Shown: one piece after another, positions 43,192-53,699 of the stretch
Numbering within the stretch: the first letter of the stretch is position 1
How the letters are laid out: each line of letters starts with the position of its first letter
Assembly (NCBI GenBank): GCA_003697135.1
Contig: RFGC01000042.1
Location: forward strand, 62,001 to 126,000
DNA length: 64,000 nucleotides
Direction of reading: 5' to 3'
DNA from: Acidobacteriota bacterium
Lineage (GTDB): Bacteria; Acidobacteriota; Blastocatellia; Pyrinomonadales; Pyrinomonadaceae
Translations under genes and position numbers: made by a program
Notes under the pieces: generated by a model
Seen by the model: only the letters and a program-made list of their open reading frames with translations
Databases searched by the model: none
What the model was told of the DNA's origin: nothing

Positions 43192-43219
43192 GCGTCTGAT
43201 AACAGATATTATGTAAAGC
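43192..43219 (+). other. Candidate chromosomal dif site (XerC/XerD)
   Basis: A 28-base site with XerC-side arm GCGTCTGATAA (43192-43202), central CAGATA (43203-43208) and XerD-side arm TTATGTAAAGC (43209-43219). The arms have the ATAA and TTAT inner ends of known dif sites, and the right arm agrees well with the Bacillus TTATGTAAACT and E. coli TTATGTTAAAT arms. It lies in a gene-free stretch. The plus strand has G 49 and C 19 in 43019-43191 but about G 28 and C 32 in 43220-43380. Confidence 0.7.
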
Positions 43220-43278
43220 TAGGTTAAGAGAAGGCAAACTAGCCTTCTTTCTCGAAACTTCCTTGAAACAAAAATCCC

Positions 43279-43303
43279 GTAGCGCAAGCCACTTTGTCGC
43301 TAC
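43279..43303 (+). other. Hairpin upstream of metK
   Basis: Arms GTAGCG (43279-43284) and CGCTAC (43298-43303) with a 13-base loop, followed by TGTCTTTT. It may be a weak terminator for transcription coming from the aromatic operon. It is not part of a known SAM riboswitch as far as I can see. The rest of the 370-base gap 43019-43388 holds only the dif candidate and the metK promoter. Confidence 0.4.
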
Positions 43304-43309
43304 TGTCTT

Positions 43310-43338
43310 TTGACACAAGTTACGAAAAGAAATAAAAT
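43310..43338 (+). promoter_or_regulatory. Strong sigma-70-type promoter for metK-ahcY
   Basis: Perfect TTGACA (43310-43315), 17 bases, TAAAAT (43333-43338), 50 bases upstream of the metK start. Confidence 0.8.
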
Positions 43339-43388
43339 TTGAAATTTACAAGTTTGCAAGACTACAAGACAAAAAGGAGCGAAAAGAA

Positions 43389-44555
43389 TTGACAAGGAAA
43401 GATTTTTTGTTCACTTCAGAGTCGGTAACGGAAGGTCACCCAGACAAGATAGCCGATCAAATATCTGATGCTATCTTGGACGCGATACTCGAGCAAGACC
43501 CAGAGGGTCGAGTAGCATGCGAGACAATGGTAACAACCGGTTTGGCCATAATAGCTGGTGAGATAACTACGAAAGCAAGAGTAAACTACAAAAAGATTGT
43601 TCGAGAAACCATAGAAGAAATCGGTTACACAGACGCGAATTTTGGATACGACTGCAAAACGCTATGCGTGATTGACGCTATAGGCACGCAATCACCGGAT
43701 ATAGCGATGGGAGTTGACACGGGAGGCGCCGGAGATCAAGGCATGATGTTCGGCTTCGCGTGTGATGAGACACCAGAATTGATGCCGCTTCCGATTCAAC
43801 TAGCGCACAATCTCACGAAAAGGATCTCCCAAGTGAGAAGAAGCAAGGAGATAGATTATCTGAGGCCGGACGGAAAATCCCAAGTAACAGTTGAGTATAG
43901 AGACGGAAAACCTTACAGGGTTGAAGCTATAGTCATCTCAGTTCAGCACTCAGACGACGTATCAAACGAGCAAATAAGACAGGACATTTTGGAGAAAGTC
44001 ATAAAACCGACGATACCAGCACATTTCCTAGACGAAAGAACAAAATATCACATAAACCCGACCGGAAGGTTCGTGATAGGCGGACCTATGGGAGACGCCG
44101 GACTCACGGGAAGGAAGATCATCGTTGATACATACGGAGGCTATGCACCACACGGCGGCGGAGCTTTCTCTGGCAAAGATCCAACGAAAGTTGATCGCTC
44201 AGGTGCCTACATGGCAAGATACATCGCCAAGAACATAGTAGCGGCTGGACTTGCCCAAAAATGCACCATACAGTTAGCTTACGCCATAGGTATAGCAGAG
44301 CCAGTATCAGTGCTGGTTGACACCCACGGCACAGGAGTAGTGAGCGATGAGACGTTATCAACACTAGTCAGAGAAAACTTTCAATTGACGCCCAGAGGCA
44401 TAATAGAAGAGCTAGACCTGCGAAGGCCGATTTACAAGAGAACTGCCAGATTCGGGCATTTTGGAAGAACGGAAGAAGATTTCACGTGGGAAAGGACAGA
44501 TAAAGCAGAAATACTGAGATCGCAAGTGAACCAAACAGTCAGGAGGAGTGCATAG
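43389..44555 (+). CDS. metK: S-adenosylmethionine synthetase
   Basis: MetK makes S-adenosylmethionine from methionine and ATP. The 388-residue protein has [53 protein letters not shown] and [19 protein letters not shown]. It starts at a TTG with AAGGAG about nine bases before it. Codons end mainly in A or C, unlike the G/T-ending codons of plus-strand genes to the left. This agrees with a strand-composition switch at the dif site. It is followed directly by ahcY. Confidence 0.98.
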   Translation: MTRKDFLFTSESVTEGHPDKIADQISDAILDAILEQDPEGRVACETMVTTGLAIIAGEITTKARVNYKKIVRETIEEIGYTDANFGYDCKTLCVIDAIGTQSPDIAMGVDTGGAGDQGMMFGFACDETPELMPLPIQLAHNLTKRISQVRRSKEIDYLRPDGKSQVTVEYRDGKPYRVEAIVISVQHSDDVSNEQIRQDILEKVIKPTIPAHFLDERTKYHINPTGRFVIGGPMGDAGLTGRKIIVDTYGGYAPHGGGAFSGKDPTKVDRSGAYMARYIAKNIVAAGLAQKCTIQLAYAIGIAEPVSVLVDTHGTGVVSDETLSTLVRENFQLTPRGIIEELDLRRPIYKRTARFGHFGRTEEDFTWERTDKAEILRSQVNQTVRRSA

Positions 44556-45833
<1,278 letters not shown>

Positions 45834-45848
45834 AACTTTAGTCTGGGA

Positions 45849-48122
45849 TCAGGTTTTTGCCTTTGAAAGAAGATAAATACCGACGGCACAAAACAGAATT
45901 AGTGGTGCCCAAACCGCTACTTTAGGTTGAATCCAACCGCTTAGCGCCATCTGTTCCATTAGATTGCTTGCTCCTATAAAGGCAACCCAAAGGGCTACTG
46001 AATAACCGATCCCAGCCATACTCTTGTAGGTTTTCAGCGAGAAAGAAGTAGCTACAATTATGGCAATCAGGGGAAGCAAAACAGAAGAGTACCTTTTCTC
46101 TAGGGCTGTGATGTAGAGTCTCTGTTCACTATCGGAAATCTTTAAAGATATGTCCGAGTTTTTTATCCTTTCAGCAATTTCGGCTGCTGTCATATAAGAA
46201 GGTTTGAGCTGCGTTCCGAGCATTTCTGGTTCAAGGTCTTCAACAAGAATGCTTTCGACCCAACTATCAGTCTTCACAGTTCCTTCCAGTAAGAGCAACT
46301 TGTTTGCAGGTTTCAGGGGTTCGATGTTGCAAAAGCTTTCGGATTCGCTAGAAAGGAGAACCTCCTTGGAGGTTAATATGGACTTCACTTTATTTCCATC
46401 GAACTCGAAGAGATAGAAATCACTTCCCTGCCCTTTCTCTCGGTCGTATGCTTTTAGGGAAAGCAAGCGATTGTCGGCAATAGCCCAAATTCTGCTGCCA
46501 ACATTGACAGTTGTAACACCTCTCTGGCGTATTGTTGTTCTAAGCACGTCCTGACGTTTATTGGCTTCTGGAGCTACCTTCTCTTGGATAACCCAATTTA
46601 CAATGCCTACGACAAGGCCTATGAGAACACAAGGAAGAAGAACAACCCTGTAGATGCTTTGCCCTGAAGCTGTGAGGGTGATCAACTCGTTCTGTCTGGA
46701 TTTGATGGTGACAGCTGCCAGGCAGGCAATCATCATGCAAGAAGGAGAGATTTGCAAATAAACGTAGGGCAATAGATAGACTAGATACTGGATAAGCAGT
46801 TTTGTCCCGTTAGTCATGGCTCCAGCGAATTTCCACAGCTCAAATGCCGTGAAAACAAGGTATGTTGTGAGCAAGAACAAGCAGGCTAGGATGTAGAACT
46901 TCAGCAAACCCCTAGCCAAATCTAGATCGGAAAGTCTTGGAAATTTGAGGACTAAGAAACTGCCGGACTCAGTTTTCCTGGTGAAAGCCTTCCTGAATGC
47001 TTTGAGGAATCCTGACTTGAGAGAGTCCATAGGTTTGTCCGCTGCAAGTGCAAGCATCAGAATCAAAGGGATAGTGGAAATAGGCATAAAGCTTCCGACC
47101 GTAGGACTAACTTGCCCTGTTCGCGCCATCTGCTCACCTAGTAAGCCGACTAGGTAAAAGATAATAAGAATCAAAAGGGATACGAAGATGCCATTTCCCC
47201 TACTGTGTCTTTTTAGCCTTGCGCCAAGCACAGCACCTAGAAAGGCGAAGATCAATGGCGCGGTGGATAGGACGATTCTGCGGTTGAAAAGAATCTGGGC
47301 TTCTAACTTGTCTTTTCCGTCTCTTTGCAAGGTTGCTTTGTAGAGTTCTTCTAATCCGAGTTCCTCTAGGGATTCCTCAGTTTTCTTCAGCCTTTCCTCC
47401 AGTTCAGCTTTTTTAGTTTTCACAGCAACTCTTACGCTTTCGGACTTTTCAAATGCAATAGCTTCTTTGGGAAAGGAAATGACCCAAGCATCTTTTAACA
47501 CAAACTCCACGTAATCGTCTGGAACAGACATATAGCCTTCATTGGCTATCGTGATGGCTTTCTCGCTAGGAGTTTCTCTGAAGACGATTATTCCCTGCCA
47601 TGCATTTTGATTAAGATCACCTTCTCTCACGTAAACGGTCAAGTTAGGAATGTCTGTGCTTAGACTGCCGGGTTCGAGCGGAGAAGCTAGTTTCGCCAAG
47701 GCGGTTTTCAAAGCCACCTGACGGACTATCTTAGATGCTGCAGGGACAGCTTTCCAGTTTATAAAAAAGGCAAACAGAGAAAGGAAAAATCCCAGAACTA
47801 CTATTGGTAGGACTATCTGAGCGTAGCTTGCGCCTGAAGCTTTTATCGCAATGGTCTCTCTATCGGAATGCATTTTCCCGATACCTATGAGGACACCAAC
47901 CAGAATAGCCATTGGGCAGGTGAATGAAATAACGCTGGGAAGCAACGCAAAGGTTAACTGCCAAAGTAGAAAGTTCGGCAGGTTGGGGTTAAAAAAGATG
48001 TCCGCATAACGTCCTGCTTGTTGGACAAACAAAACCACTGTTAGCAATATCCATGCTGAAAGGAAGTAAGGGAAAATGGACTGAACAACATAAACGCTGA
48101 TTTTCAGGCTGAGATTTCTCAT
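45849..48122 (-). CDS. Fused LptF-LptG lipopolysaccharide transport permease
   Basis: The 757-residue protein has two LptF/LptG (YjgP/YjgQ) permease domains in one chain. The first ends near residue 370 (RHSRGNGIFVSLLILIIFYL, AADKPMD) and the second occupies about residues 395-757. Each half has three transmembrane helices, a periplasmic beta-jellyroll and three more helices. In most bacteria LptF and LptG are separate proteins that, with LptB, power lipopolysaccharide export. The fused form is plausible in this phylum. Its start overlaps recO by four bases. Confidence 0.9.
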   Translation of the reverse strand: MRNLSLKISVYVVQSIFPYFLSAWILLTVVLFVQQAGRYADIFFNPNLPNFLLWQLTFALLPSVISFTCPMAILVGVLIGIGKMHSDRETIAIKASGASYAQIVLPIVVLGFFLSLFAFFINWKAVPAASKIVRQVALKTALAKLASPLEPGSLSTDIPNLTVYVREGDLNQNAWQGIIVFRETPSEKAITIANEGYMSVPDDYVEFVLKDAWVISFPKEAIAFEKSESVRVAVKTKKAELEERLKKTEESLEELGLEELYKATLQRDGKDKLEAQILFNRRIVLSTAPLIFAFLGAVLGARLKRHSRGNGIFVSLLILIIFYLVGLLGEQMARTGQVSPTVGSFMPISTIPLILMLALAADKPMDSLKSGFLKAFRKAFTRKTESGSFLVLKFPRLSDLDLARGLLKFYILACLFLLTTYLVFTAFELWKFAGAMTNGTKLLIQYLVYLLPYVYLQISPSCMMIACLAAVTIKSRQNELITLTASGQSIYRVVLLPCVLIGLVVGIVNWVIQEKVAPEANKRQDVLRTTIRQRGVTTVNVGSRIWAIADNRLLSLKAYDREKGQGSDFYLFEFDGNKVKSILTSKEVLLSSESESFCNIEPLKPANKLLLLEGTVKTDSWVESILVEDLEPEMLGTQLKPSYMTAAEIAERIKNSDISLKISDSEQRLYITALEKRYSSVLLPLIAIIVATSFSLKTYKSMAGIGYSVALWVAFIGASNLMEQMALSGWIQPKVAVWAPLILFCAVGIYLLSKAKT

Positions 48123-48871
48123 TCTATTCCCTCTTTTACAGAATGAAGGAGATGCTCAATTACCCCATGCAAATAGCTTGCTTCTTTCAAGAAGTTTCCT
48201 TCAATGTTTTTGATGAAGTTTTGTGGATCGAGTTTCAGAGCTAAACGAAAGATTTCCAGATGTTCCTTGTTGAGAGAAGTTGACGCCTTCTCAGCTCTGC
48301 GACAAGAGGCGCAAAAAGCGTTGAAATTGTTAATGAAAATTCTCAAGTGATAATCTTCATCAAACCGCTTTTTACATCCTCCGCAGTATTTCCAATTGGG
48401 AAGGTAACCACTAAGCTTAAGCATCCAAATTCCAAAGTAAAGCGTCAAAAGCTTCATTTCGTTGGGAACACTTTGGGCGTTTGGGAGATTGAGGCTACTT
48501 GCCGTTTCTAGGCAAGCTTTTACCATTCGGTAGGTTGTTTCTTCGTTGACTCCTTGGGGAATGAAGCTTATAAGAGTGTCAGCAATAAATGCGAAATAAG
48601 GAAGTAGTAATGGTTTGCTAACGAGGTGAAAATAAGATTTCTTTAGCTCTGCCTTTTCTATCCTCACAAGCTCTCTTTCTCTGTGTGAAAAGGTCACGTT
48701 AACACTTGAGAACGGTTCTAGAGTGCCTGAGAACCGGCTCTTTACGTTTCTTGCTCCGTTAGCGACTCCTCTTAGGACACCGTAGTTTGGGGTTAGAAAT
48801 GTCACCACTTTATCCGCTTCGGCTAGCGGGAATGAACTAAGAACTATGGCTTCTGTTTCGTAGTAAAACAT
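48119..48871 (-). CDS. recO: DNA repair protein RecO
   Basis: RecO assists loading of RecA onto SSB-coated DNA in the RecFOR pathway. The 250-residue protein has an N-terminal OB-fold (YYETEAIVLSSFPLAEADKVVTFLTP) in two blocks, a helical core and a C-terminal zinc-binding part (CGGCKKRF, CASCRR). It is coupled to the LptFG gene by a four-base overlap and preceded by a small membrane protein gene. Confidence 0.93.
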   Translation of the reverse strand: MFYYETEAIVLSSFPLAEADKVVTFLTPNYGVLRGVANGARNVKSRFSGTLEPFSSVNVTFSHRERELVRIEKAELKKSYFHLVSKPLLLPYFAFIADTLISFIPQGVNEETTYRMVKACLETASSLNLPNAQSVPNEMKLLTLYFGIWMLKLSGYLPNWKYCGGCKKRFDEDYHLRIFINNFNAFCASCRRAEKASTSLNKEHLEIFRLALKLDPQNFIKNIEGNFLKEASYLHGVIEHLLHSVKEGIE

Positions 48872-48883
48872 GCTGTCATGCTG

Positions 48884-49054
48884 TTAGGAAAACAAAAGAT
48901 AGAAAATCCAAGCTATCCCTAGGCTAATCCCGACAAACTTTGCGAAAGTTTTTATGCCGAGGAGAAGCCTTTCTTTAGTGTTTCCCTCGGATAAAATAGC
49001 GAACATTATTGATATGAATAGAGAAAAAAGGCAAAGGTAAACTAAGTGCGTCAT
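48884..49054 (-). CDS. Small two-helix membrane protein (56 residues)
   Basis: A short frame begins at ATG 49054 and ends at TAA 48884-48886. The peptide starts MTHLVYLCLFSLFISIMF and has a second hydrophobic stretch (FVGISLGIAWIFYLLF) after a charged middle GNTKERL. Its start overlaps the stop of the upstream DUF6677-like gene (ATGA), and recO begins 12 bases after it. This tight packing supports it as a real gene. No family was recognised. Confidence 0.65.
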   Translation of the reverse strand: MTHLVYLCLFSLFISIMFAILSEGNTKERLLLGIKTFAKFVGISLGIAWIFYLLFS

Positions 49055-49431
49055 TTTTTCCTCCTCGAAGATATATCGAAACAGTTGAGAATCATGAGGT
49101 AGTTCATCAAACCCGCGATTTCGACGAGTCTCCCGCCGTATTCAAAAGTAATTTTTGATGCCGCTTCTGGAGAACTGTTTCCGAACAAGAGAAAGATAAT
49201 GTATCCTAGCCCGCTTCCCAGACGTGCGAATATGTTGAGAAAGTGTAGTAGGAAGCTATCCCTGCTGATGCTAGCGCCTGGATAATCCAATCCGCCGTTT
49301 GCGGCCCCTATCGCAAACATTAGAGCAAAAGTGACTGCCACCACGATGCCGGTTTTGATTCGCCTTTCGAGAATGTGCCCTAGTCCTGGGCAGAACCATG
49401 CTAAAGCGACCGAAAGAGCAGTTTTCTCCAT
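49051..49431 (-). CDS. DUF6677-like small membrane protein
   Basis: The 126-residue protein has three or four membrane helices. The start KTALSVALAWFCPGLGHILE resembles TM2/DUF6677 proteins, whose PGxGH motif follows the first helix, and the end FEYGGRLVEIAGLMNYLMIL matches the EYG...AGLMN pattern of DUF6677. Function unknown. It leads an apparent operon with the 56-residue protein, recO and lptFG. Confidence 0.7.
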   Translation of the reverse strand: MEKTALSVALAWFCPGLGHILERRIKTGIVVAVTFALMFAIGAANGGLDYPGASISRDSFLLHFLNIFARLGSGLGYIIFLLFGNSSPEAASKITFEYGGRLVEIAGLMNYLMILNCFDISSRRKK

Positions 49432-49453
49432 AAGAGTTTATTTTACTCAAGGT

Positions 49454-50626
49454 TTAGTCATAAAGCAGGTATCTTTGGCGCTTTTTTGCGAAAGTTTCTT
49501 CGTCTTCCTTCCATGACTGAACGATCTCTTGCAGGCTGCATCCGCTTTCTATTTGCACTCTCAATTTGTTTGTTCCGGCGATTACATCGAATGGATTTTT
49601 GTCAAAGACGTATTCGTATGGGGGTTCTTTCCATCTAAAGTCAAGAGGGTAGAGATCGTGTATGGTTTTCAGCAACGCTATTCCTGTTAGGACAGGCTTG
49701 AACTCCCTTCTATTTGTGACATGCAGAAAAACTCCACCACAGCTTTTTCCTGAGTGCTTTTGGAATGTTGGTATGAAATTCACTGGGCGGAAGATCACCC
49801 CTGGGAGTTGTAGTGCGTTCATCTCTTCGGCCAATTTTCTTGCATCTATGTATGGTGCGCCGATCATCTCGAAAGGTCTAGTGGTTCCTCTTCCTTCAGA
49901 GACTTGAGTTCCTTCAAAGAAGACTGTTCCGGGAAAAACGACAGCCGTATCAACGGTTGGCATGTTAGGTGATGGCATGACCCAAGGGGCGTCGGTTTCG
50001 TCGTAGAAGTAATTTCTCTTCCAGCCCTGCATCTCCAATACCTGCAAGCTGCAGTTAATGTTGAATTCTTGGTTAAACATCAATGCAAGTTCTCCAACCG
50101 TCATTCCATGTCTCATGGGTATCGGGAACATACCTACAAAAGATTCGTAGCCGCTTTCAACCAAGTTTCCTTCTATTTCTATCCCACCTATTGGGTTGGG
50201 TCTGTCTAGCACTATGAATTCCTTGTTGTTTTCTGCACATGCCAACATGGAGTTGGCCATTGTGTAGATGTAAGTATAGACCCTACACCCTACATCTTGC
50301 AGGTCAAACAGCAAGGTGTCTATATCTTTCAGCATCTCCGCAGTAGGCTTTCTGGTTTCACTGTAAAGAGAGAACGCGGCAATGCCTCTATACGTAGAGT
50401 GAGGCGTTTCTATCATGTTGTCTTGAACATCTGTGTTGAATCCGTGCTGTGGGCCAAATATCGCTTTTAGTTTTAGGTCTTTGTCTTCAAGCAGTAGGTC
50501 TGCTGCGAAGTTGTATTTGTGGTTGACGGAAGCCTGATTGCATATCAACCCTATTCGTTTGCCTTTCAACAGGGACTTTTTCTCCGATAAAAGCCTTTCT
50601 AAGCCAAGTTTTACTTTTCGCTTCAT
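49454..50626 (-). CDS. DUF1343 protein, NamZ-like exo-beta-N-acetylmuramidase
   Basis: The 390-residue protein belongs to the DUF1343 family, whose Bacillus member NamZ releases terminal MurNAc from peptidoglycan fragments (GH171). Conserved blocks are IGLICNQASVN, FGPQHGF, LLFDLQDVGCRVYTYIYTM, VLDRPNPIGG, MPSPNMPTVDTAV and FEGTQVSEGRGTTRPFE. The protein has no signal peptide, so it would act in the cytosol unless exported otherwise. It pairs functionally with the NagZ-like enzyme at 12003-13868. Confidence 0.9.
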   Translation of the reverse strand: MKRKVKLGLERLLSEKKSLLKGKRIGLICNQASVNHKYNFAADLLLEDKDLKLKAIFGPQHGFNTDVQDNMIETPHSTYRGIAAFSLYSETRKPTAEMLKDIDTLLFDLQDVGCRVYTYIYTMANSMLACAENNKEFIVLDRPNPIGGIEIEGNLVESGYESFVGMFPIPMRHGMTVGELALMFNQEFNINCSLQVLEMQGWKRNYFYDETDAPWVMPSPNMPTVDTAVVFPGTVFFEGTQVSEGRGTTRPFEMIGAPYIDARKLAEEMNALQLPGVIFRPVNFIPTFQKHSGKSCGGVFLHVTNRREFKPVLTGIALLKTIHDLYPLDFRWKEPPYEYVFDKNPFDVIAGTNKLRVQIESGCSLQEIVQSWKEDEETFAKKRQRYLLYD

Positions 50627-50738
50627 GATTTCCTTATTTCCTTCGGAGTAGTTAAAATTTCATCTTCGTTCAGGAAACTGTGTTTTGTCAATTTGTTAGA
50701 CCTGGTTTGAAGTTTTAAGATGGATTTTTTGGGTTCTT

Positions 50739-51275
50739 ATGCCGGGGAATTTTCATGCGACTACCGTCATCATGGTCAAGAAAGACGGTAAAACTGTGAT
50801 GGCGGGTGATGGGCAAGTTACTCTGGGCGAAACGGTTTTGAAAAGTAACGCAAGAAAGGTTCGCCGTCTATACAATGACAAGGTTCTCGTGGGGTTTGCA
50901 GGCGCTACAGCTGACGCTCTTGCTCTTCTTTCGAGATTAGAATCAAAGCTGGAAGAGTGTCAAGGGCATTTGGGCAAGGCTGTGATTGAACTTAGCAAAG
51001 ACTGGAGGACTGATAGGATTCTGAGGCATTTGGAGGCACTGATGATAGTTGCTGACAAAGAGAGTGCGTTTTTGGTTTCCGGCAAGGGCGATGTCATATC
51101 TCCTGAAGAAGGATTGCTTGCTGTGGGATCGGGAGGGATGTATGCTTTGGCTGCGGCACGCGCTCTCATGAAGCATACTAATCTTTCCGCTCGCGATATA
51201 GCAGAAGAGTCTCTCAAAATTGCGAGTAGCATCTGCATTTACACAAATTCTGAAATCGTTGTGGAGGAGTTGTGA
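50739..51275 (+). CDS. hslV: ATP-dependent protease subunit HslV
   Basis: HslV is the proteolytic core of the HslVU (ClpQY) complex. The 178-residue protein has the start [26 protein letters not shown], given here in outline; the mature N-terminal Thr follows cleavage of the short propeptide. [20 protein letters not shown] and ICIYTNSEI match the family. It overlaps hslU by one base, so they are translated together. Confidence 0.97.
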   Translation: MPGNFHATTVIMVKKDGKTVMAGDGQVTLGETVLKSNARKVRRLYNDKVLVGFAGATADALALLSRLESKLEECQGHLGKAVIELSKDWRTDRILRHLEALMIVADKESAFLVSGKGDVISPEEGLLAVGSGGMYALAAARALMKHTNLSARDIAEESLKIASSICIYTNSEIVVEEL

Positions 51276-52636
51276 TGTTGAGCTTGGAGAAAAAGTTAGA
51301 TGAGTTAACGCCTCGCCAGATCGTTGAAGAGCTTGACAAGTATATCGTAGGGCAGACCAAGGCGAAAAGAGCTGTCGCCATTGCCTTGAGGAACCGCATC
51401 CGTAGGCAAAAGCTTCCGCGTAGCATTGCCCAGGAAATTCTCCCGAAGAATATCTTAATGATAGGCCCGACGGGCGTTGGCAAAACAGAAATCGCAAGGC
51501 GTCTTGCAAAGCTCTCCAATTCCCCTTTTGTGAAGGTAGAAGCCTCGAAGTTCACCGAAGTAGGCTACGTTGGCAGGGACGTTGAAAGCATGGTGAGAGA
51601 ACTCGTAGAGGTTGCTGTTGAGATGGCAAAGCAATCTGCTTTTGAGGAAGTTCGTCCTAAAGCGGAAGCAAATGTCGAAGAAAGATTGCTTGACATTCTT
51701 TTTCCTCGCTTTGATCAAGAACATAGTGACGCTGATAGAACTGAGAGATTCAATCGCACTAGGGAAAAGCTACGTCAACAGCTGCGCGCAGGTGAACTTG
51801 ATGACAGATTTGTCGAAGTTGATGTTCAGGATCGTTTTGTTCCCTTCATTGACGTTGTCGGAATTGGTGGACAGGGTTTTGAAGAAATGGGAGTCAATTT
51901 CGGCGATGTTTTGAGCCATTTATTTCCACGGAAAACAAAGAAAAAAAGGCTCAAAGTGTCTGAGGCAAGGCAGTATCTGCTCAGGGAAGAACAAGAAAAT
52001 CTGATTGATATGGAAGCGGTTATCCGATCTGCTATCGAGAGAGCCGAAAACTCGGGGATTATCTTCTTGGATGAAATAGACAAAATTGCTGGTAGAGAGT
52101 CTGGTGTCGGACCTGATGTGTCGCGTGAAGGAGTTCAAAGGGACCTTCTGCCGATAGTCGAAGGAACTAATGTTAATACTCGCTATGGGATGGTTAACAC
52201 GGAACATATCCTGTTTATAGCCGCTGGTGCTTTTCATGTCTCGAAACCCTCGGATTTAATTCCAGAGTTGCAGGGTAGATTTCCGATTAGAGTTGAGCTG
52301 GAAGCATTAGGTGCTGAAGATTTTAAGCGAATCCTTAAAGAACCTAAGAATTCGCTTATTAAGCAGTATGAAGCGCTTTTAAGCACTGAAGGCATTACAC
52401 TCCGCTTCACTGACGACGCTATTGAAGCCATAGCCGAAATGGCTGATTATGTTAATCGAATGACTGAAAATATTGGAGCGCGCAGACTTCACACGCTAAT
52501 GGAAAGGCTTTTGGAAGATATAAGTTTTGAAGGGGCTGATCTCGAAGAAAAACTCCAGATTATCGATGCGGATTTTGTTAAGAGAAAGCTTGAAGCAGTT
52601 GTTAAAGATGTTGACTTAAGTAATTATGTATTATAA
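51275..52636 (+). CDS. hslU: ATP-dependent protease ATPase subunit HslU
   Basis: HslU is the AAA+ unfoldase that feeds HslV. The protein of about 453 residues has [21 protein letters not shown], Walker [29 protein letters not shown], Walker [10 protein letters not shown] and the C-terminal domain ending in VDLSNYVL, which reaches into HslV. The start is ATG 51275, five bases after GGAGGAG; a GTG lies three bases earlier. Confidence 0.97.
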   Translation: MLSLEKKLDELTPRQIVEELDKYIVGQTKAKRAVAIALRNRIRRQKLPRSIAQEILPKNILMIGPTGVGKTEIARRLAKLSNSPFVKVEASKFTEVGYVGRDVESMVRELVEVAVEMAKQSAFEEVRPKAEANVEERLLDILFPRFDQEHSDADRTERFNRTREKLRQQLRAGELDDRFVEVDVQDRFVPFIDVVGIGGQGFEEMGVNFGDVLSHLFPRKTKKKRLKVSEARQYLLREEQENLIDMEAVIRSAIERAENSGIIFLDEIDKIAGRESGVGPDVSREGVQRDLLPIVEGTNVNTRYGMVNTEHILFIAAGAFHVSKPSDLIPELQGRFPIRVELEALGAEDFKRILKEPKNSLIKQYEALLSTEGITLRFTDDAIEAIAEMADYVNRMTENIGARRLHTLMERLLEDISFEGADLEEKLQIIDADFVKRKLEAVVKDVDLSNYVL

Positions 52637-52664
52637 AGCTGTTGCTTAAAATCCTGCTTAAGTT

Positions 52665-53690
52665 ATGCACTCTACCTTTATTAAAGCAAATTTAGTGTTT
52701 ATATTTCTTGCATTGTTTAACTTCGCTTGTGGTAAGCGTCTTCCGCCTATGCCTCCTTCCTCTCGAGTTTCTCCACCAGTAAAAGTGGCTGGATTTCAAA
52801 GGGGAAGTAATCTAATCTTGTCATGGCAGCTTCCTCCTGGCACTTCGAGAACTGATGTTTATCGTTTTGTCGAATCATCTACTGCTTCGCCCGGAGTAAC
52901 CAAGGAGGATTTTTCTGCCCGCAGCATCTTGATAGCTTCTGTGTTAGGTGATGCTTCATACTCGGATAGGTTGGAATTTGCTGATCAGCCAGTTCGTGTT
53001 TACTATGCCGTGAGATTTGTCAATGAATTTGGTCAAAAAAGCGATTTTTCTGAGTTTCTGGTTATTCAACCCGTTCCGAATGTTTCGCTTCCGCCTTCCC
53101 TTCTTTCTGTTGATGTCTCGCAAGACAAGCTTACCGTTAAGTGGAAGGAACCAAATGAGAATGTTGATGGTTCATCTCCTCCTAATGTTCGAGGTTATAA
53201 TGTCTATCGCGTTGAGAAGGGCAGTGAATTAAAAAAGCTTAATTCTTCTCCTGTTTCATCGGATTCTTTTGATGATTTTTTCTTTGAGTTTGGAGTGTCT
53301 TATAAGTATTTCGTCAGAAGTGTCTCACTTGACAAAGATGGAAATTTCATAGAAAGTGACGATTCAAATATTTTTGAGGTCGTGCCTAAAGACGTTTTCC
53401 CGCCTTCTCGTCCTGAAGGGCTAAGTGTAGCAGCTTCGCCGGGCGCTATTTCGATTTTCTTTGCTGCAAGCCCTGAAAAGGATGTAGTTGGTTATTTTGT
53501 TTTCCGTTCTGAGGACCCGAATTTGCCGCTTTTGCAATGGCAAAAACTGAATGTTGAGCCTTCTGAAATTACTGCTTTTAGCGATCGGAATGTTCAAAGC
53601 GGAAAGACTTACTATTACTTTGTGAGAGCTGTAGACAAGTTTGGCAACTTGAGTGAGCCATCTGAAGTAGTGGCTGAGACTTTACCTTGA
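52665..53690 (+). CDS. Lipoprotein with fibronectin type III domains
   Basis: The 341-residue protein has a short signal sequence with a Cys at residue 22 (FNFACGKR), a likely lipidation site. It is followed by a proline-rich linker and three fibronectin type III-like modules, about residues 40-130, 140-230 and 240-340. Their Trp/Tyr pattern is visible in WQLPPGTSRTDVYRF, VKWKEPNENVDG and YYYFVRAVDKFGN. It is likely anchored to the outer membrane or cell surface and may bind polysaccharide or protein. Function unknown. Confidence 0.75.
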   Translation: MHSTFIKANLVFIFLALFNFACGKRLPPMPPSSRVSPPVKVAGFQRGSNLILSWQLPPGTSRTDVYRFVESSTASPGVTKEDFSARSILIASVLGDASYSDRLEFADQPVRVYYAVRFVNEFGQKSDFSEFLVIQPVPNVSLPPSLLSVDVSQDKLTVKWKEPNENVDGSSPPNVRGYNVYRVEKGSELKKLNSSPVSSDSFDDFFFEFGVSYKYFVRSVSLDKDGNFIESDDSNIFEVVPKDVFPPSRPEGLSVAASPGAISIFFAASPEKDVVGYFVFRSEDPNLPLLQWQKLNVEPSEITAFSDRNVQSGKTYYYFVRAVDKFGNLSEPSEVVAETLP

Positions 53691-53699
53691 GGAGTTTCT

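Noticed and set aside
43220-43388. SAM or SAH riboswitch upstream of metK
   Set aside because: Only a short hairpin GTAGCG/CGCTAC is seen. No conserved riboswitch core was recognised, and the promoter at 43310-43338 leaves just about 45 bases of leader.
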